From Brevundimonas nasdae (GTDB lineage: Bacteria; Pseudomonadota; Alphaproteobacteria; Caulobacterales; Caulobacteraceae): DNA of 64,000 bases. Below are positions 50,435 to 61,014 of this stretch, piece by piece. A model generated the notes under the pieces. It ran no database searches and was not told the origin of the DNA. It was given only the letters and a program-made list of their open reading frames with translations. A program made the translations under genes and the position numbers. The DNA lies in contig NZ_JAEPWN010000004.1 in the NCBI RefSeq assembly GCF_016654005.1, positions 248,001-312,000 on the forward strand, written 5' to 3'. Positions within the stretch are counted from its first letter, which is position 1; every line of letters starts with the position of its first letter.

Positions 50435-51527
50435 GGTGGCGCACGGTGAAGGCCTTGCGATAGACGGCGATTGTTTCGTCCGCCATCCGCCCGATCGAGA
50501 AGGCCTGGACGAAGGCGGGGCTGACGGGCTGTCGCGGGCGGTCGGCCCAGTCGATGATGGCGTCGGCGAACTGTTCCGCAGAGGCGTCGAGGGGCAGGGC
50601 CTGGCCCTGGGCGCCGGCCTCAAGAACAGCATTCGCGCCGCCGTAGGCGGTGCTGAGCAGGGGCAGGCCTGACAGGGCCGCCTCCAGCACGACATAGGGC
50701 AGGGCCTCGAAACGGCTTGGCGTCACCAGCATGTCCAGCGCGGGCAGCAGGGCGCGGGCGTCATGATCGGTCAGCAGCCGAACCGCGTCGCCGCCCGCCG
50801 CGCGCGCCTGATCCAGCAACGGTCCGCCGCCGATCATCAGGCCCCGGATACGGGGATCGCGCCCGGCGGCGATGCGGACGGCGGCGGCGAAGCGCACCGG
50901 GTTCTTCTGATCGACGAAGCGGCCGATGAAGCCCGCGACGACCGCATCATCCGGCAGGTTCAGGGTGGCGCGGACGGCCTGGCGGTCGGCTGGGTCAGGC
51001 AGATCGACGCCATTGGGTATCATGTAGAGGCGGTTATCGGGAAACTTCCAGCGTCGGGCCGTGGCGGCTTCCTCCGCCGAGACGGTGATCACGGCGTCGC
51101 TGGAGGTGCGGGCCAGCAGGCTTTCGATCAGACCGAACAGGCGACGGAATCGTTTTTCGCGGTTCAGGGTGACCAGGGCGTGCGGCGTATAGACCCGCGC
51201 GGCGCCGAAGGGGGCGGCGAGGCGCGCCAGAGCGCCTGCCTTCGAGCTGTGGCCATGAATGAGGTCGAACGGCCCGATCTTGAGGATCAGGCTGCGGAGC
51301 TTGAGAAAGGCCCCAATGTCCCACAAGCCGCACGCCCGGCGCATCGGCAGGCGGTGGAGGGCATGAAGGGGGAGGGCGGCGACCTCGGCCTCGAAGCGCG
51401 GCTCAGCGCGCGTCGGCGAATAGATCAGGGAGACTTCGTGTCCGCGCTGAACCAAGGCCCGGGCCAGGTCGATGACGTGGCGGCCAGAGCCGCCGCCGGA
51501 AGGTTCGATGACCAGTAGTACGCGCAA
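50421..51527 (-). CDS. Family 4 glycosyltransferase (GT-B)
   Basis: The 368-aa protein starts 'LLVIEPSGGGSGRHVIDLARALVQRGHEV', an N-terminal nucleotide-sugar transferase domain, followed by 'DLIHGHSSKAGALARLAAPFGA' and the C-terminal 'VVAGFIGRFVDQKNPVRFAAAV', 'LDMLVTPSRFEALPYVVLEAALSGLPLLST'. It is the first gene of a two-gene minus-strand operon and belongs functionally to the polysaccharide cluster. Confidence 0.92.
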   Translation of the reverse strand: MRVLLVIEPSGGGSGRHVIDLARALVQRGHEVSLIYSPTRAEPRFEAEVAALPLHALHRLPMRRACGLWDIGAFLKLRSLILKIGPFDLIHGHSSKAGALARLAAPFGAARVYTPHALVTLNREKRFRRLFGLIESLLARTSSDAVITVSAEEAATARRWKFPDNRLYMIPNGVDLPDPADRQAVRATLNLPDDAVVAGFIGRFVDQKNPVRFAAAVRIAAGRDPRIRGLMIGGGPLLDQARAAGGDAVRLLTDHDARALLPALDMLVTPSRFEALPYVVLEAALSGLPLLSTAYGGANAVLEAGAQGQALPLDASAEQFADAIIDWADRPRQPVSPAFVQAFSIGRMADETIAVYRKAFTVRHLAGA

Positions 51528-51596
51528 ATGACGCCCCCCGACGCACCTCTACAGCATGCAACTGAAAGGAAACGGCGAAGGGCGTCAAGATTGTGT

Positions 51597-52058
<462 letters not shown>

Positions 52059-52131
52059 TTCGGTCGTCCTTTTGGGGGTTGATTTGAGGCGGGACATAGC
52101 CCGCAACGCGTGTCGGGGCTATGTGGGAACG

Positions 52132-52842
52132 ATGAGTGAAGACGAAAAGCCTCAAGAACGCAGACGGATGGTGCGGCCGCCCACGGGTGGGACCGCCGCC
52201 GGACGCAGCATGGGCACGAAAATGAAGACGGCCGACACCAAGTCGATGTCGAGCCAGCAGTGGATCAAACGCCAGCTTTCGGACAAGTGGTCAGAGCGGG
52301 CGCGGGCGGAGGGCTGGCGTTCGCGCGCGGCCTTCAAGCTGATCGAGATCGACGACCGGTTCCACCTGATCAAGCGCGGTTCACGGGTCATCGACCTGGG
52401 CGCGGCGCCGGGCGGTTGGCTGCAGGTCGCGGTCGATCGCGGCGCAGCGGCGGTGGCGGGCGTGGACCTGCTGATGATCGAGCCGGTGCCGGGCGCCACG
52501 GTGATCCAGGCTGATTTCACCCATCCGGGCGTGGACCAGCAACTGCTGGACGCCATCGGCGGTCCGCCTGATCTGGTGCTGTCGGACATGGCGCACAACA
52601 CCGTCGGCCACCGCCAGACGGACCACCTGAAGATCATCGCCCTGATCGAGATCGCGGCTGACTTCGCCATTCGGACCCTGCGTCCGGGCGGAAACTTCGT
52701 CTCCAAGAACTTCCAGGGCGGCGACGCGGGCGGGGTTCTGGCGCGGTTGCGCGACGAGTTCGAGACGGTGAAATACGTCAAGCCGGAATCGAGCCGTAAG
52801 AACAGCGCCGAAGTCTTCCTGGTGGCGCTGAATAAACGATGA
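52132..52842 (+). CDS. rlmE: 23S rRNA (uridine-2'-O)-methyltransferase RlmE
   Basis: RlmE (FtsJ/RrmJ) methylates U2552 of 23S rRNA. The ATG at 52132 gives 236 aa, about 25 longer than the Escherichia coli enzyme because of a basic N-terminal extension (RRRMVRPPTGGTAAGRS). SAM-binding motif I is 'RVIDLGAAPGGWLQVA'. The K-D-K-E tetrad residues are in 'RAAFKLIEID', 'LSDMAHNTVGH', 'FVSKNFQGG' and 'KNSAEVFLVA'. The ATGA overlap couples it to the DUF2332 gene. Confidence 0.95.
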   Translation: MSEDEKPQERRRMVRPPTGGTAAGRSMGTKMKTADTKSMSSQQWIKRQLSDKWSERARAEGWRSRAAFKLIEIDDRFHLIKRGSRVIDLGAAPGGWLQVAVDRGAAAVAGVDLLMIEPVPGATVIQADFTHPGVDQQLLDAIGGPPDLVLSDMAHNTVGHRQTDHLKIIALIEIAADFAIRTLRPGGNFVSKNFQGGDAGGVLARLRDEFETVKYVKPESSRKNSAEVFLVALNKR

Positions 52843-53894
52843 CTGAGGCTGTCGTCCGACAGGCGTTTCTGGATCAGGCGGTGATCTGCACCACAGCGGG
52901 GGCGCCGTTTACGGGGCGGCTCTGTCGCTTGGTCGGAGAACGTCTGACGGACGAGGGCGAGATCGGGCGGCGGGTGCTGAACTGGCCCGGTGCGCCGTCG
53001 CATCAGGACGACGCTCTGCCGTTGAGGCTGATGGGCGGGCTGCATGCGCTGGCGCGGTCGGGCCGGGCGCCGGAGTTGACGACGATCTATCCGCCGCAAG
53101 ATGCGCCGGATGACGAGACTGTCTGGACTGTCGTGGCGCGGGCGTTGGTCGAACAGGCCGGGTTCCTGTCGCCGTGGCTGGACGGACCGCCGCAGACCAA
53201 TGAGGTCGGGCGGTCGGCGGCCCTTATGGCGGGTTTGCTGGTGCTGGCGGATCAGTTCCGCCTGCCATTCGCGATTTATGAGATGGGGGCCAGCGCCGGA
53301 CTGAACACGGTGCTGGATCGGTATTCCTTCAGGCTGGGCCAGACGGAAGCGGGCGTGGCAGGTTCGCCCGTGCGCCTGACGCCCGTGTGGACGGGAGCTT
53401 CCCCGCCGCAGACCGAGGTGCGGGTGGTGCGGCGCGCGGCGGTGGATCGCAATCCGCTGGACGTGCGCGACCCGGCGACGCGTGAACGGCTGAGCGCCTA
53501 TGTCTGGGCCGATCAGCGAGAGCGGCTGGCGCGGCTGGAGGCGGCGTTGCAGCTGGCGGCGGCTGACCCGGCGCCGATCGCGCAGGCCGATGCCGCCGAC
53601 TGGTTGGAGGCGGCGCTGGCGGTCGAACCTGAGCCGGGCGTGTGCCGGGTGGTGATGCACACCATCGCCTATCAATATTTCCCGCCACAGGCGCAGGCGC
53701 GCATCCGTGATCATCTGGCCAAGGTCGGCGCGCGGGCGACGCAGGATGCGCCGCTGGCCTGGCTGAGCTTCGAGGCGGCGTCGGGCAGCGTGGACCGCAG
53801 GCCTGCGCTGGACCTGACTGTCTGGCCGGGCGGCGCAACCCGGCGGCTGGCGATCAGCCAGCCGCACGGTGCGGATATCGCGTGGCGGCTTTAG
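52839..53894 (+). CDS. DUF2332 family protein (351 aa)
   Basis: The full-length pattern matches DUF2332: 'LRLMGGLHALARSGRAPEL', 'TNEVGRSAALMAGLLVLADQF', 'LPFAIYEMGASAGLNTVLDRYSF', and 'VMHTIAYQYFPPQAQARIRDHL'. The E-M-G-A-S-A-G-L-N string resembles a SAM-binding motif I, so a methyltransferase-like fold is suspected. Function is not established. It is coupled to rlmE by ATGA. Confidence 0.86.
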   Translation: MTEAVVRQAFLDQAVICTTAGAPFTGRLCRLVGERLTDEGEIGRRVLNWPGAPSHQDDALPLRLMGGLHALARSGRAPELTTIYPPQDAPDDETVWTVVARALVEQAGFLSPWLDGPPQTNEVGRSAALMAGLLVLADQFRLPFAIYEMGASAGLNTVLDRYSFRLGQTEAGVAGSPVRLTPVWTGASPPQTEVRVVRRAAVDRNPLDVRDPATRERLSAYVWADQRERLARLEAALQLAAADPAPIAQADAADWLEAALAVEPEPGVCRVVMHTIAYQYFPPQAQARIRDHLAKVGARATQDAPLAWLSFEAASGSVDRRPALDLTVWPGGATRRLAISQPHGADIAWRL

Positions 53895-53910
53895 GCCTGG
53901 GGCAGGCGCA

Positions 53911-54447
53911 TCAGTAGTCGTCGCCGGTGCGACGGTAGAAGCCGTCGATGTCCGAGCCCAGACCGCAGAAGCGCGAGGCTGCGTCGCTGTCGGTGACGAA
54001 AATGCCTTCCGGCCCCACGCGAACCTGAATGATCGGGGGATTGGGGCCGATATTGGCGGCGGTCAGCACGTTCTGATCGCCGTTGAACGGCACGAGACGC
54101 GCGGTGATGACATCGTCCGCGTCCTGAGGCCCGACCGCCTGCAGTTCGCAATCGCCGGGCGTCAGGGCGCTGTTGCGAGGCGGCGCGGCGCGGAAGATGA
54201 CGCGCAGAAGTTCCCCTTCGCTGATCAGGTCCATGCTGGCGCGGGTGGGCTGGGACCGTTCGAACACGGCGATCGGCTCCGCCCGTTTTGCGGCGGCCTT
54301 TGGCGTCGGTTGAGCCGGGGCAGGCGCGGGGGCGGCTTCGATGGGGACGGCCGCAGCGGGGGCGTCAACCGGCGCGCTTTCGGCAGGAGACTGGCTGCAG
54401 GCGGCTGCGGTCAGCAGGACGAGGGCGGCGATCGACAGGTTGCGCAT
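53911..54447 (-). CDS. Putative lipoprotein with Pro/Ala-rich linker (178 aa)
   Basis: A lipobox (TAAAC, cysteine near residue 17) is followed by an alanine/proline-rich linker (about 25-60) and a folded C-terminal region with 'GDCELQAVGPQDADDVITARLVPFNGDQN' and 'SRFCGLGSDIDGFYRRTG'. Two cysteines may form a disulfide. I recognise no family. It converges on the DUF2332 gene with a 16-base gap. Confidence 0.75.
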   Translation of the reverse strand: MRNLSIAALVLLTAAACSQSPAESAPVDAPAAAVPIEAAPAPAPAQPTPKAAAKRAEPIAVFERSQPTRASMDLISEGELLRVIFRAAPPRNSALTPGDCELQAVGPQDADDVITARLVPFNGDQNVLTAANIGPNPPIIQVRVGPEGIFVTDSDAASRFCGLGSDIDGFYRRTGDDY

Positions 54448-54524
54448 GAATGGCTCGCTGAATTGAACAGTTGTCAGTTTTCAGGCCTCTTTCGCCAGTC
54501 GTCAAGGGGCACGCCATAGGACGA

Positions 54525-55070
54525 TCAGGCGGCGGCCGCCTGTTCGCGGGCGCGGCGGGCCTCGATGCGGGTCCAGATCCGGTCGTGCAGGGTGAAGAAG
54601 ACGGTCTGCACCAAGGGCTCGATCATGCCGATGGCCAGGGCCGTGGTGATGTCGCGCGTCAGGGCGAAGGCCACCGTCACCGCGACGGCGAAATGCATGA
54701 CGCCATAGGTGACGGTCTTCAGCGCCACCTGTTTGAGCGAGCGGGGCAGGGCGTGGCTGTGACCGCGATGGGCGTCATGGGACCGCTGCTGCTCCGCGGG
54801 CGACATGACGTCGAGGCGGGCGGTGAAGGCCTCGGTCGCCTCTTCGATGCCGGAGGCCAGTCGGCGGCGCTCGACCCGGTGCCAGACCCGGTCGTGGATC
54901 GAATAGGCGATGGTCTGGAAGATCGGCTCAACCACGCCGACCGCCAGGGCCAGGCGCCAGTCGCGGGTGATGGCGAAGGCCACCAGGATCGCCACGACCA
55001 GATGCATGACGCCGTAGCTGGCGATCTTCAGAGCCAGTTTGCGCGCGGTGTTGAGGATGACGCCGACCAT
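54525..55070 (-). CDS. Tandem DUF2061 membrane protein (181 aa)
   Basis: The ATG at 55070 gives two homologous halves. Residues about 11-68 carry 'LKIASYGVMHLVVAILVAFAITRD' then 'ALAVGVVEPIFQTIAYSIHDRVW'. Residues about 115-172 carry 'LKTVTYGVMHFAVAVTVAFALTRD' then 'ALAIGMIEPLVQTVFFTLHDRIW'. Each half is a DUF2061 unit with two membrane helices, joined by a charged histidine-rich linker. Most family members have a single unit. Function is unknown. A very long antisense frame over guaB continues from it and is not real. Confidence 0.88.
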   Translation of the reverse strand: MVGVILNTARKLALKIASYGVMHLVVAILVAFAITRDWRLALAVGVVEPIFQTIAYSIHDRVWHRVERRRLASGIEEATEAFTARLDVMSPAEQQRSHDAHRGHSHALPRSLKQVALKTVTYGVMHFAVAVTVAFALTRDITTALAIGMIEPLVQTVFFTLHDRIWTRIEARRAREQAAAA

Positions 55071-55136
55071 GGCGTTAGAATGGTGGTCCTGCGAATGAGT
55101 TGCAAACCGGATTTTTCTATCCGCGCCATAGGCTGA

Positions 55137-56753
<1,617 letters not shown>

Positions 56754-56757
56754 GGCC

Positions 56758-57150
56758 ATGACGACCGAACTGACCTATCTGACTCTGACGCTGCTTCTGG
56801 CGCTGGTTCAGGTGATGCTGCCCGCAGCGGCGCGGACGGTCGAGTTTGGTTCGAAATGGAATGCGGGCGCACGAGATACGACGCCGGAGGCGAGGAAACC
56901 GCTGACGGGTCGCCTCGAGCGCGCGCAGGCCAACCTGTATGAAACCCTGCCGCTGTTCATCGGCGCAGTGCTGATCGCCCATGTGGCCGGAGCGCACGGC
57001 GTTCTGACCGCGTGGGGGACGGCCCTCTATTTCTGGGCGCGCGTCGTCTATGTGCCGCTCTACGCCCTTGGCGTGCCCTATGTCCGGTCGCTGGTCTGGC
57101 TGGTCTCGCTTGCGGGACTGGTGATGGTCATTGCGGCCCTGTTCGTCTGA
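56758..57150 (+). CDS. MAPEG-family integral membrane protein (130 aa)
   Basis: The 130-aa protein has four predicted helices. 'AGARDTTPEARKPLTGRLERAQANLYETLPLFIGAVLIAH' contains the conserved R-x-x-R-A-x-x-N-x-x-E motif of MAPEG proteins, followed by 'YFWARVVYVPLYALGVPYVRSLVW'. MAPEG enzymes in eukaryotes use glutathione; bacterial members are mostly uncharacterised. It starts four bases after guaB and may be co-transcribed. Confidence 0.86.
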   Translation: MTTELTYLTLTLLLALVQVMLPAAARTVEFGSKWNAGARDTTPEARKPLTGRLERAQANLYETLPLFIGAVLIAHVAGAHGVLTAWGTALYFWARVVYVPLYALGVPYVRSLVWLVSLAGLVMVIAALFV

Positions 57151-57159
57151 AAGATCTGA

Positions 57160-58461
57160 GTGACCCCAGCCGCCCGTCTCGCCGCCGCCGCCTCCATCCT
57201 GGACTCCATCGCCCAGGGTCGCCAACCGGCTGAAGCCGTCCTGAAAGCCTGGGGCGGCGCAAACCGCTACGCCGGGTCCAAGGACCGGCGCGCCATCGCC
57301 GACCGCGTTTACAAAGTGCTGCGCGCGCGCGGCCGCCTGTCATGGATCATGGGTGGACGCGAGGATGGCCGCGCCCTGGTCATCGGTTCGCTGCACGCCA
57401 TCGACGGCCTGCCGCTGGAGGAGATCGAAGTCCTGCACGCAGGCGACGGCTATGGCCCGCGTCCGCTGTCGAAACAGGAGCGCAGCCGCATCACGGCAGG
57501 GCAGGGCGAACTGCCCGGCTGGGTCGCCGCCGGTCTGCCCGAGTTCGTGGTCGAGGATTTCAAGGCCACCTTCGGCGAGCGCTGGGCCGACGAAGCCCAC
57601 GCCCTGATGGCGCCGCGCGCGCCCATCGACCTGCGCGTCAACGGCGCGGTCGCCACGGTGGAGGAGGTCGAGGTCGAACTGCGCGAGGCCGGTCTGGACG
57701 TTTCGCGGACGCCCTGGTCCGAATGGGGCCTGCGCGTGCCGTCCGAGCCGCCGCCCAACATCCAGGCGCTGGAAGGTTTCAAGGCCGGCAAGTTCGAGAT
57801 TCAGGACGAAGGCAGTCAGGTCGTCTGCTGGCTGGCGGGCGCTGAACCCGGCACGACGGTGGTGGACTACTGCGCGGGCGGCGGCGGCAAGACCCTGGGT
57901 CTGGCCCAGGCCATGGGCGCGCAAGGCAAGCTGGTCGCGTCTGACGTGGTGAACAAGCGTCTGGAGAACATCCGCCCCCGTCTGCAACGCGCAGGCGTCG
58001 AGGCGGATCTGGTTTTGATCGGTCAGAACGGCGGCGGTCTGGAGGACCTGAACGGTCAGGCCGATCTGGTCTTCGTCGATGCGCCCTGCTCGGGCTCCGG
58101 CACCTGGCGTCGCCGCCCCGAGGACGCCTGGCGTCTGACGGCGGAAGAGGTTGAGAAGCTGCACGGCCTGCAGGTCCGCATCCTGGGTCAGGCCGCCAAG
58201 CTGGTGAAGCCGGGCGGGCGTCTGGTCTATGTCACCTGCTCGATGCTGGCGCGTGAGAACGAGGCCAGCGTGGACGCGTTCGAGGCCGCCAACAGCGATT
58301 TCCGGCCTGTCGCCGTCGCTGAGCTTCTGTCGGCGGGGCAACTGACCGACGCGGCGCGGGCCAGGTTCAACGAACTGACCGACGGCGCGCGTCTGCGGCT
58401 GTCGCCCCTTTCGGCTGACACCGACGGCTTCTTCGCCGCCGTTTACGAGCGCACGGCGTGA
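57160..58461 (+). CDS. RsmB/NOP-family RNA (cytosine-5) methyltransferase
   Basis: The GTG at 57160 gives 433 aa. An N-terminal NusB-like helical region (about 1-90) precedes the methyltransferase domain: motif I 'VVDYCAGGGGKTLGLAQ', 'DAPCSGSGTWRRRPEDAW' and 'YVTCSMLARENE'. The last two carry the paired catalytic cysteines for m5C formation. It probably methylates rRNA. RsmB (C967 of 16S rRNA) is the closest known type, but exact site specificity is not proven. It overlaps the next gene by GTGA. Confidence 0.92.
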   Translation: MTPAARLAAAASILDSIAQGRQPAEAVLKAWGGANRYAGSKDRRAIADRVYKVLRARGRLSWIMGGREDGRALVIGSLHAIDGLPLEEIEVLHAGDGYGPRPLSKQERSRITAGQGELPGWVAAGLPEFVVEDFKATFGERWADEAHALMAPRAPIDLRVNGAVATVEEVEVELREAGLDVSRTPWSEWGLRVPSEPPPNIQALEGFKAGKFEIQDEGSQVVCWLAGAEPGTTVVDYCAGGGGKTLGLAQAMGAQGKLVASDVVNKRLENIRPRLQRAGVEADLVLIGQNGGGLEDLNGQADLVFVDAPCSGSGTWRRRPEDAWRLTAEEVEKLHGLQVRILGQAAKLVKPGGRLVYVTCSMLARENEASVDAFEAANSDFRPVAVAELLSAGQLTDAARARFNELTDGARLRLSPLSADTDGFFAAVYERTA

Positions 58462-59165
58462 GTGCTGGGCGCCAGGAGCGATACGGCGACGTCTCGGTCC
58501 TGTGCGTCATGGCGGCCCCGGCTGAGTACGGCGAAGACCTGCGCGCCCGCATCCAGCCCCTGATGACTGGCATCGGTCCGGTCGAGGGAGCGGTGGTGCT
58601 GAGCGCCGCCCTGGCGCGGCTGGAGGCGGTGGGGGACCTGCCGGACCTGATCGTGTCGCTGGGGTCGTGTGGATCGCGGGTGCTGGAGCACGCCGTGGTC
58701 TATCAGGCCTCCTCCGTGGCCTATCGCGACATGGACGCCAGCCCGTTGGGCTTTCCCAAGGGGGTGACGCCGCTGCTGAACCAGCCTGCGGTCCTGCCAC
58801 TGCCGTGCCCCATTCCCGGCGTGCCGGTCGCGCGCCTGTCGACCGGCGGGAACGTCGTGTCCGGCGCCGCCTATGACGCCATCGACGCCGAGATGGTGGA
58901 CATGGAGACCTGGGCCCTGGTCCGCGCCGCCCAGACGTTCGGCGTGCCTCTGATCGCCCTTCGCGGCGTGTCGGACGGTCGCGCCGAGCTGAAGGCTCTG
59001 GAGGACTGGACCTCCACCCTGCATCACGTCGATCAGAATCTGGCCATCACGTTGGACCGGCTGATCGAAGTGCTTGAGGCCGACGGCCTCGCCGCCCTTG
59101 AACTTTCGGCCTTACCCGGCCAAGACCCCGCGCAACTTCCCGCCCCGGATTCGATCACGTCATGA
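58458..59165 (+). CDS. Phosphorylase-superfamily nucleosidase (MTA/SAH nucleosidase-like)
   Basis: The 235-aa protein starts at GTG 58458 overlapping the previous stop. '[14 protein letters not shown]' near the N-terminus, '[11 protein letters not shown]' and the C-terminal signature '[30 protein letters not shown]' match the purine nucleoside phosphorylase/MtnN fold. In E-M-V-D-M-E the glutamates bind the ribose. It lies between rsmB-like and guaA genes (overlaps GTGA and ATGA), consistent with recycling of methylthioadenosine, S-adenosylhomocysteine or related nucleosides. The precise substrate is unproven. Confidence 0.82.
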   Translation: MSAGRQERYGDVSVLCVMAAPAEYGEDLRARIQPLMTGIGPVEGAVVLSAALARLEAVGDLPDLIVSLGSCGSRVLEHAVVYQASSVAYRDMDASPLGFPKGVTPLLNQPAVLPLPCPIPGVPVARLSTGGNVVSGAAYDAIDAEMVDMETWALVRAAQTFGVPLIALRGVSDGRAELKALEDWTSTLHHVDQNLAITLDRLIEVLEADGLAALELSALPGQDPAQLPAPDSITS

Positions 59166-60724
59166 CCGCACCCAAAGACCACCAAAAGGTCCTCATCGTC
59201 GATTTCGGCAGCCAGGTGACTCAGCTGATCGCGCGTCGCCTGCGCGAGGCCAGCGTCTATTGCGAAATCCATCCGTTCCAGAAGGCCGAGGCCGCGCTGG
59301 CGGCCATGAACCCGGCAGCCATCATCCTGTCCGGCGGCCCCGAAAGCGTCCACGAGGAAGGCAGCCCCCGCGCGCCCCAGTCCGTGTTCGAGGCGGGCGT
59401 GCCGGTGCTGGGCATCTGCTACGGCGAGATGACCATGTGCGAACAACTGGGCGGAAAGGTCGAAGGCGGCCACACCCGCGAGTTCGGTCGCGCCGAGATC
59501 ACGGTCCAGAAGGCCTCGCCCCTGCTGGCGGACCTGGCCCCGGTCGGCGAAGAGGAAACCGTCTGGATGAGCCACGGCGACAAGATCGTCGCCATTCCCG
59601 AAGGCTTCGACGTCGTCGCCTCGTCGCAGGGTTCGCCCTATGCGGTGATCGCCGATGAGGCCCGTCGTTTCTATGGCGTGCAGTTTCACCCCGAGGTGAT
59701 GCACACCCCGCGCGGCCATCAGATGCTGAAGAACTTCACCCACGGCATCGCCGGGCTGAAGGGCGACTGGACCATGGCGGCCTATCGCGACGAAAAGATC
59801 GCCCAGATTCGCGAACAGGTCGGCGACGCCAAGGTGATCTGCGGTCTGTCGGGCGGCGTGGATTCGTCGGTCGCCGCCGTGCTGATCCATGAGGCCATCG
59901 GCGACCAGCTGACCTGCGTCTTCGTCGACACCGGCCTGCTGCGTAAAGACGAGGCCAAACAGGTCACCACCCTGTTCCGCGAGCACTACAACATCCCCCT
60001 GATCCACGTGGATGCGTCGAAGGAATTCCTCGGCGAACTGGCCGGTCAGTCGGACCCCGAGACCAAGCGCAAGACCATCGGCCGCGTCTTCATCGAGATC
60101 TTCGATCGTGAGTCCGCCAAGATCGACGGCGCCGAGTTCCTGGCCCAGGGCACCCTGTATCCCGACGTGATCGAGAGCGTGTCCTCGTCCAGCGGCAAGG
60201 CCCATGTCATCAAGAGCCACCACAATGTCGGCGGCCTGCCGGACTATATGAAGCTGAAGCTGGTCGAGCCGCTGCGCGAGCTGTTCAAGGACGAGGTCCG
60301 CGCCCTGGGCCGTGAACTGGGCCTGACCGACGCCTTCGTGGGCCGCCACCCGTTCCCCGGACCGGGTCTGGCCATCCGCATTCCCGGCGAGATCACCCCC
60401 GACGCCGTCGCCACGCTGCAAGACGCCGACGCCATCTATCTGGAGGAAATCCGCAAGGCCGGCCTCTATGACGACATCTGGCAAGCCTTCGCCGTCCTGC
60501 TGCCGGTCAAGACCGTCGGCGTCATGGGCGACGCTCGCACCTACGAAAAAGTCCTGGCCCTGCGCGCCGTCACCTCAACCGACGGCATGACCGCCGACTT
60601 CTACCAGTTCCCCTGGGACGTCCTGGCCAAAACCGCCACCCGCATCATTAACGAAGTCCGCGGCGTGAACCGCGTCGTCTATGACGTTACGTCCAAGCCG
60701 CCGGGCACGATCGAGTGGGAATGA
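59162..60724 (+). CDS. guaA: GMP synthase (glutamine-hydrolysing)
   Basis: GuaA aminates XMP to GMP. The 520-aa protein contains a class I glutamine amidotransferase domain with nucleophile Cys in '[15 protein letters not shown]' and His/Glu in '[12 protein letters not shown]'. The ATP pyrophosphatase domain has the PP-loop '[14 protein letters not shown]'. The dimerisation end is '[11 protein letters not shown]'. The 3' end of guaA is a well-known attachment site for genomic islands, and an integrase begins 290 bases downstream. Confidence 0.98.
   Translation: MTAPKDHQKVLIVDFGSQVTQLIARRLREASVYCEIHPFQKAEAALAAMNPAAIILSGGPESVHEEGSPRAPQSVFEAGVPVLGICYGEMTMCEQLGGKVEGGHTREFGRAEITVQKASPLLADLAPVGEEETVWMSHGDKIVAIPEGFDVVASSQGSPYAVIADEARRFYGVQFHPEVMHTPRGHQMLKNFTHGIAGLKGDWTMAAYRDEKIAQIREQVGDAKVICGLSGGVDSSVAAVLIHEAIGDQLTCVFVDTGLLRKDEAKQVTTLFREHYNIPLIHVDASKEFLGELAGQSDPETKRKTIGRVFIEIFDRESAKIDGAEFLAQGTLYPDVIESVSSSSGKAHVIKSHHNVGGLPDYMKLKLVEPLRELFKDEVRALGRELGLTDAFVGRHPFPGPGLAIRIPGEITPDAVATLQDADAIYLEEIRKAGLYDDIWQAFAVLLPVKTVGVMGDARTYEKVLALRAVTSTDGMTADFYQFPWDVLAKTATRIINEVRGVNRVVYDVTSKPPGTIEWE
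60700..60724 (+). other. Probable attachment site of the guaA-linked island (core at guaA 3' end)
   Basis: The last codons of guaA (P-G-T-I-E-W-E, then stop) are the usual recombination core for integrases that target guaA. The gene end is intact, so the island would regenerate the coding sequence at its left end. The matching second copy should lie at the far end of the island, outside the window. This is inferred from known guaA islands and the neighbouring integrase. Confidence 0.4.
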
Positions 60725-60797
60725 TTCAGGGCTTTCGGCATCTTTCGACGCCACTTCCGAATCTACCATTAAATCATTGACTTACAAGATAAATGTC

Positions 60798-60833
60798 TTC
60801 GCTGCCTCTCGGTACCTATCGAGGGGCAGCGAA
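60798..60833. other. Perfect-like 14-bp hairpin between guaA and the integrase
   Basis: The arms TTCGCTGCCTCTCG and CGAGGGGCAGCGAA pair with one G-T wobble around an eight-base loop. No T-run follows, so it is unlikely to be a simple terminator. It lies in the 290-base AT-richer gap (60725-61014) that separates guaA from the integrase. It could be a transcription barrier or a protein-binding site for excision. I see no gene in the gap. Confidence 0.5.
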
Positions 60834-60914
60834 CGCAATTGTCGGCTTGCCAGACGGTCATGCGCCCATTGCCTTCGATGGCTTCGATTCATACCGTCAT
60901 AGGGCTGAGGGTGT

Positions 60915-61000
60915 CCTGACGGTCTTTTTCGCGATCCAAGCTATGGATTTGGTTGAAGAAAAAGCTGCCCAGAGACCCCGAAAGCGCCTGACGGTCTTTT
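60915..61000 (+). repeat. Two 14-bp direct repeats in the integrase leader
   Basis: CCTGACGGTCTTTT occurs at 60915-60928 and again at 60987-61000, 72 bases apart, just before the integrase start. Direct repeats around an integrase promoter are typical arm-type or excisionase/regulator sites of P4-like elements. Chance cannot be excluded. Confidence 0.4.
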
Positions 61001-61014
61001 GGAGTGAAAATGGC

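Noticed and set aside
60793..61014. Extended integrase N-terminus from 60793
   Set aside because: It covers the hairpin and the direct repeats and has no ribosome-binding site. The ATG at 61015 gives a normal P4-integrase start.
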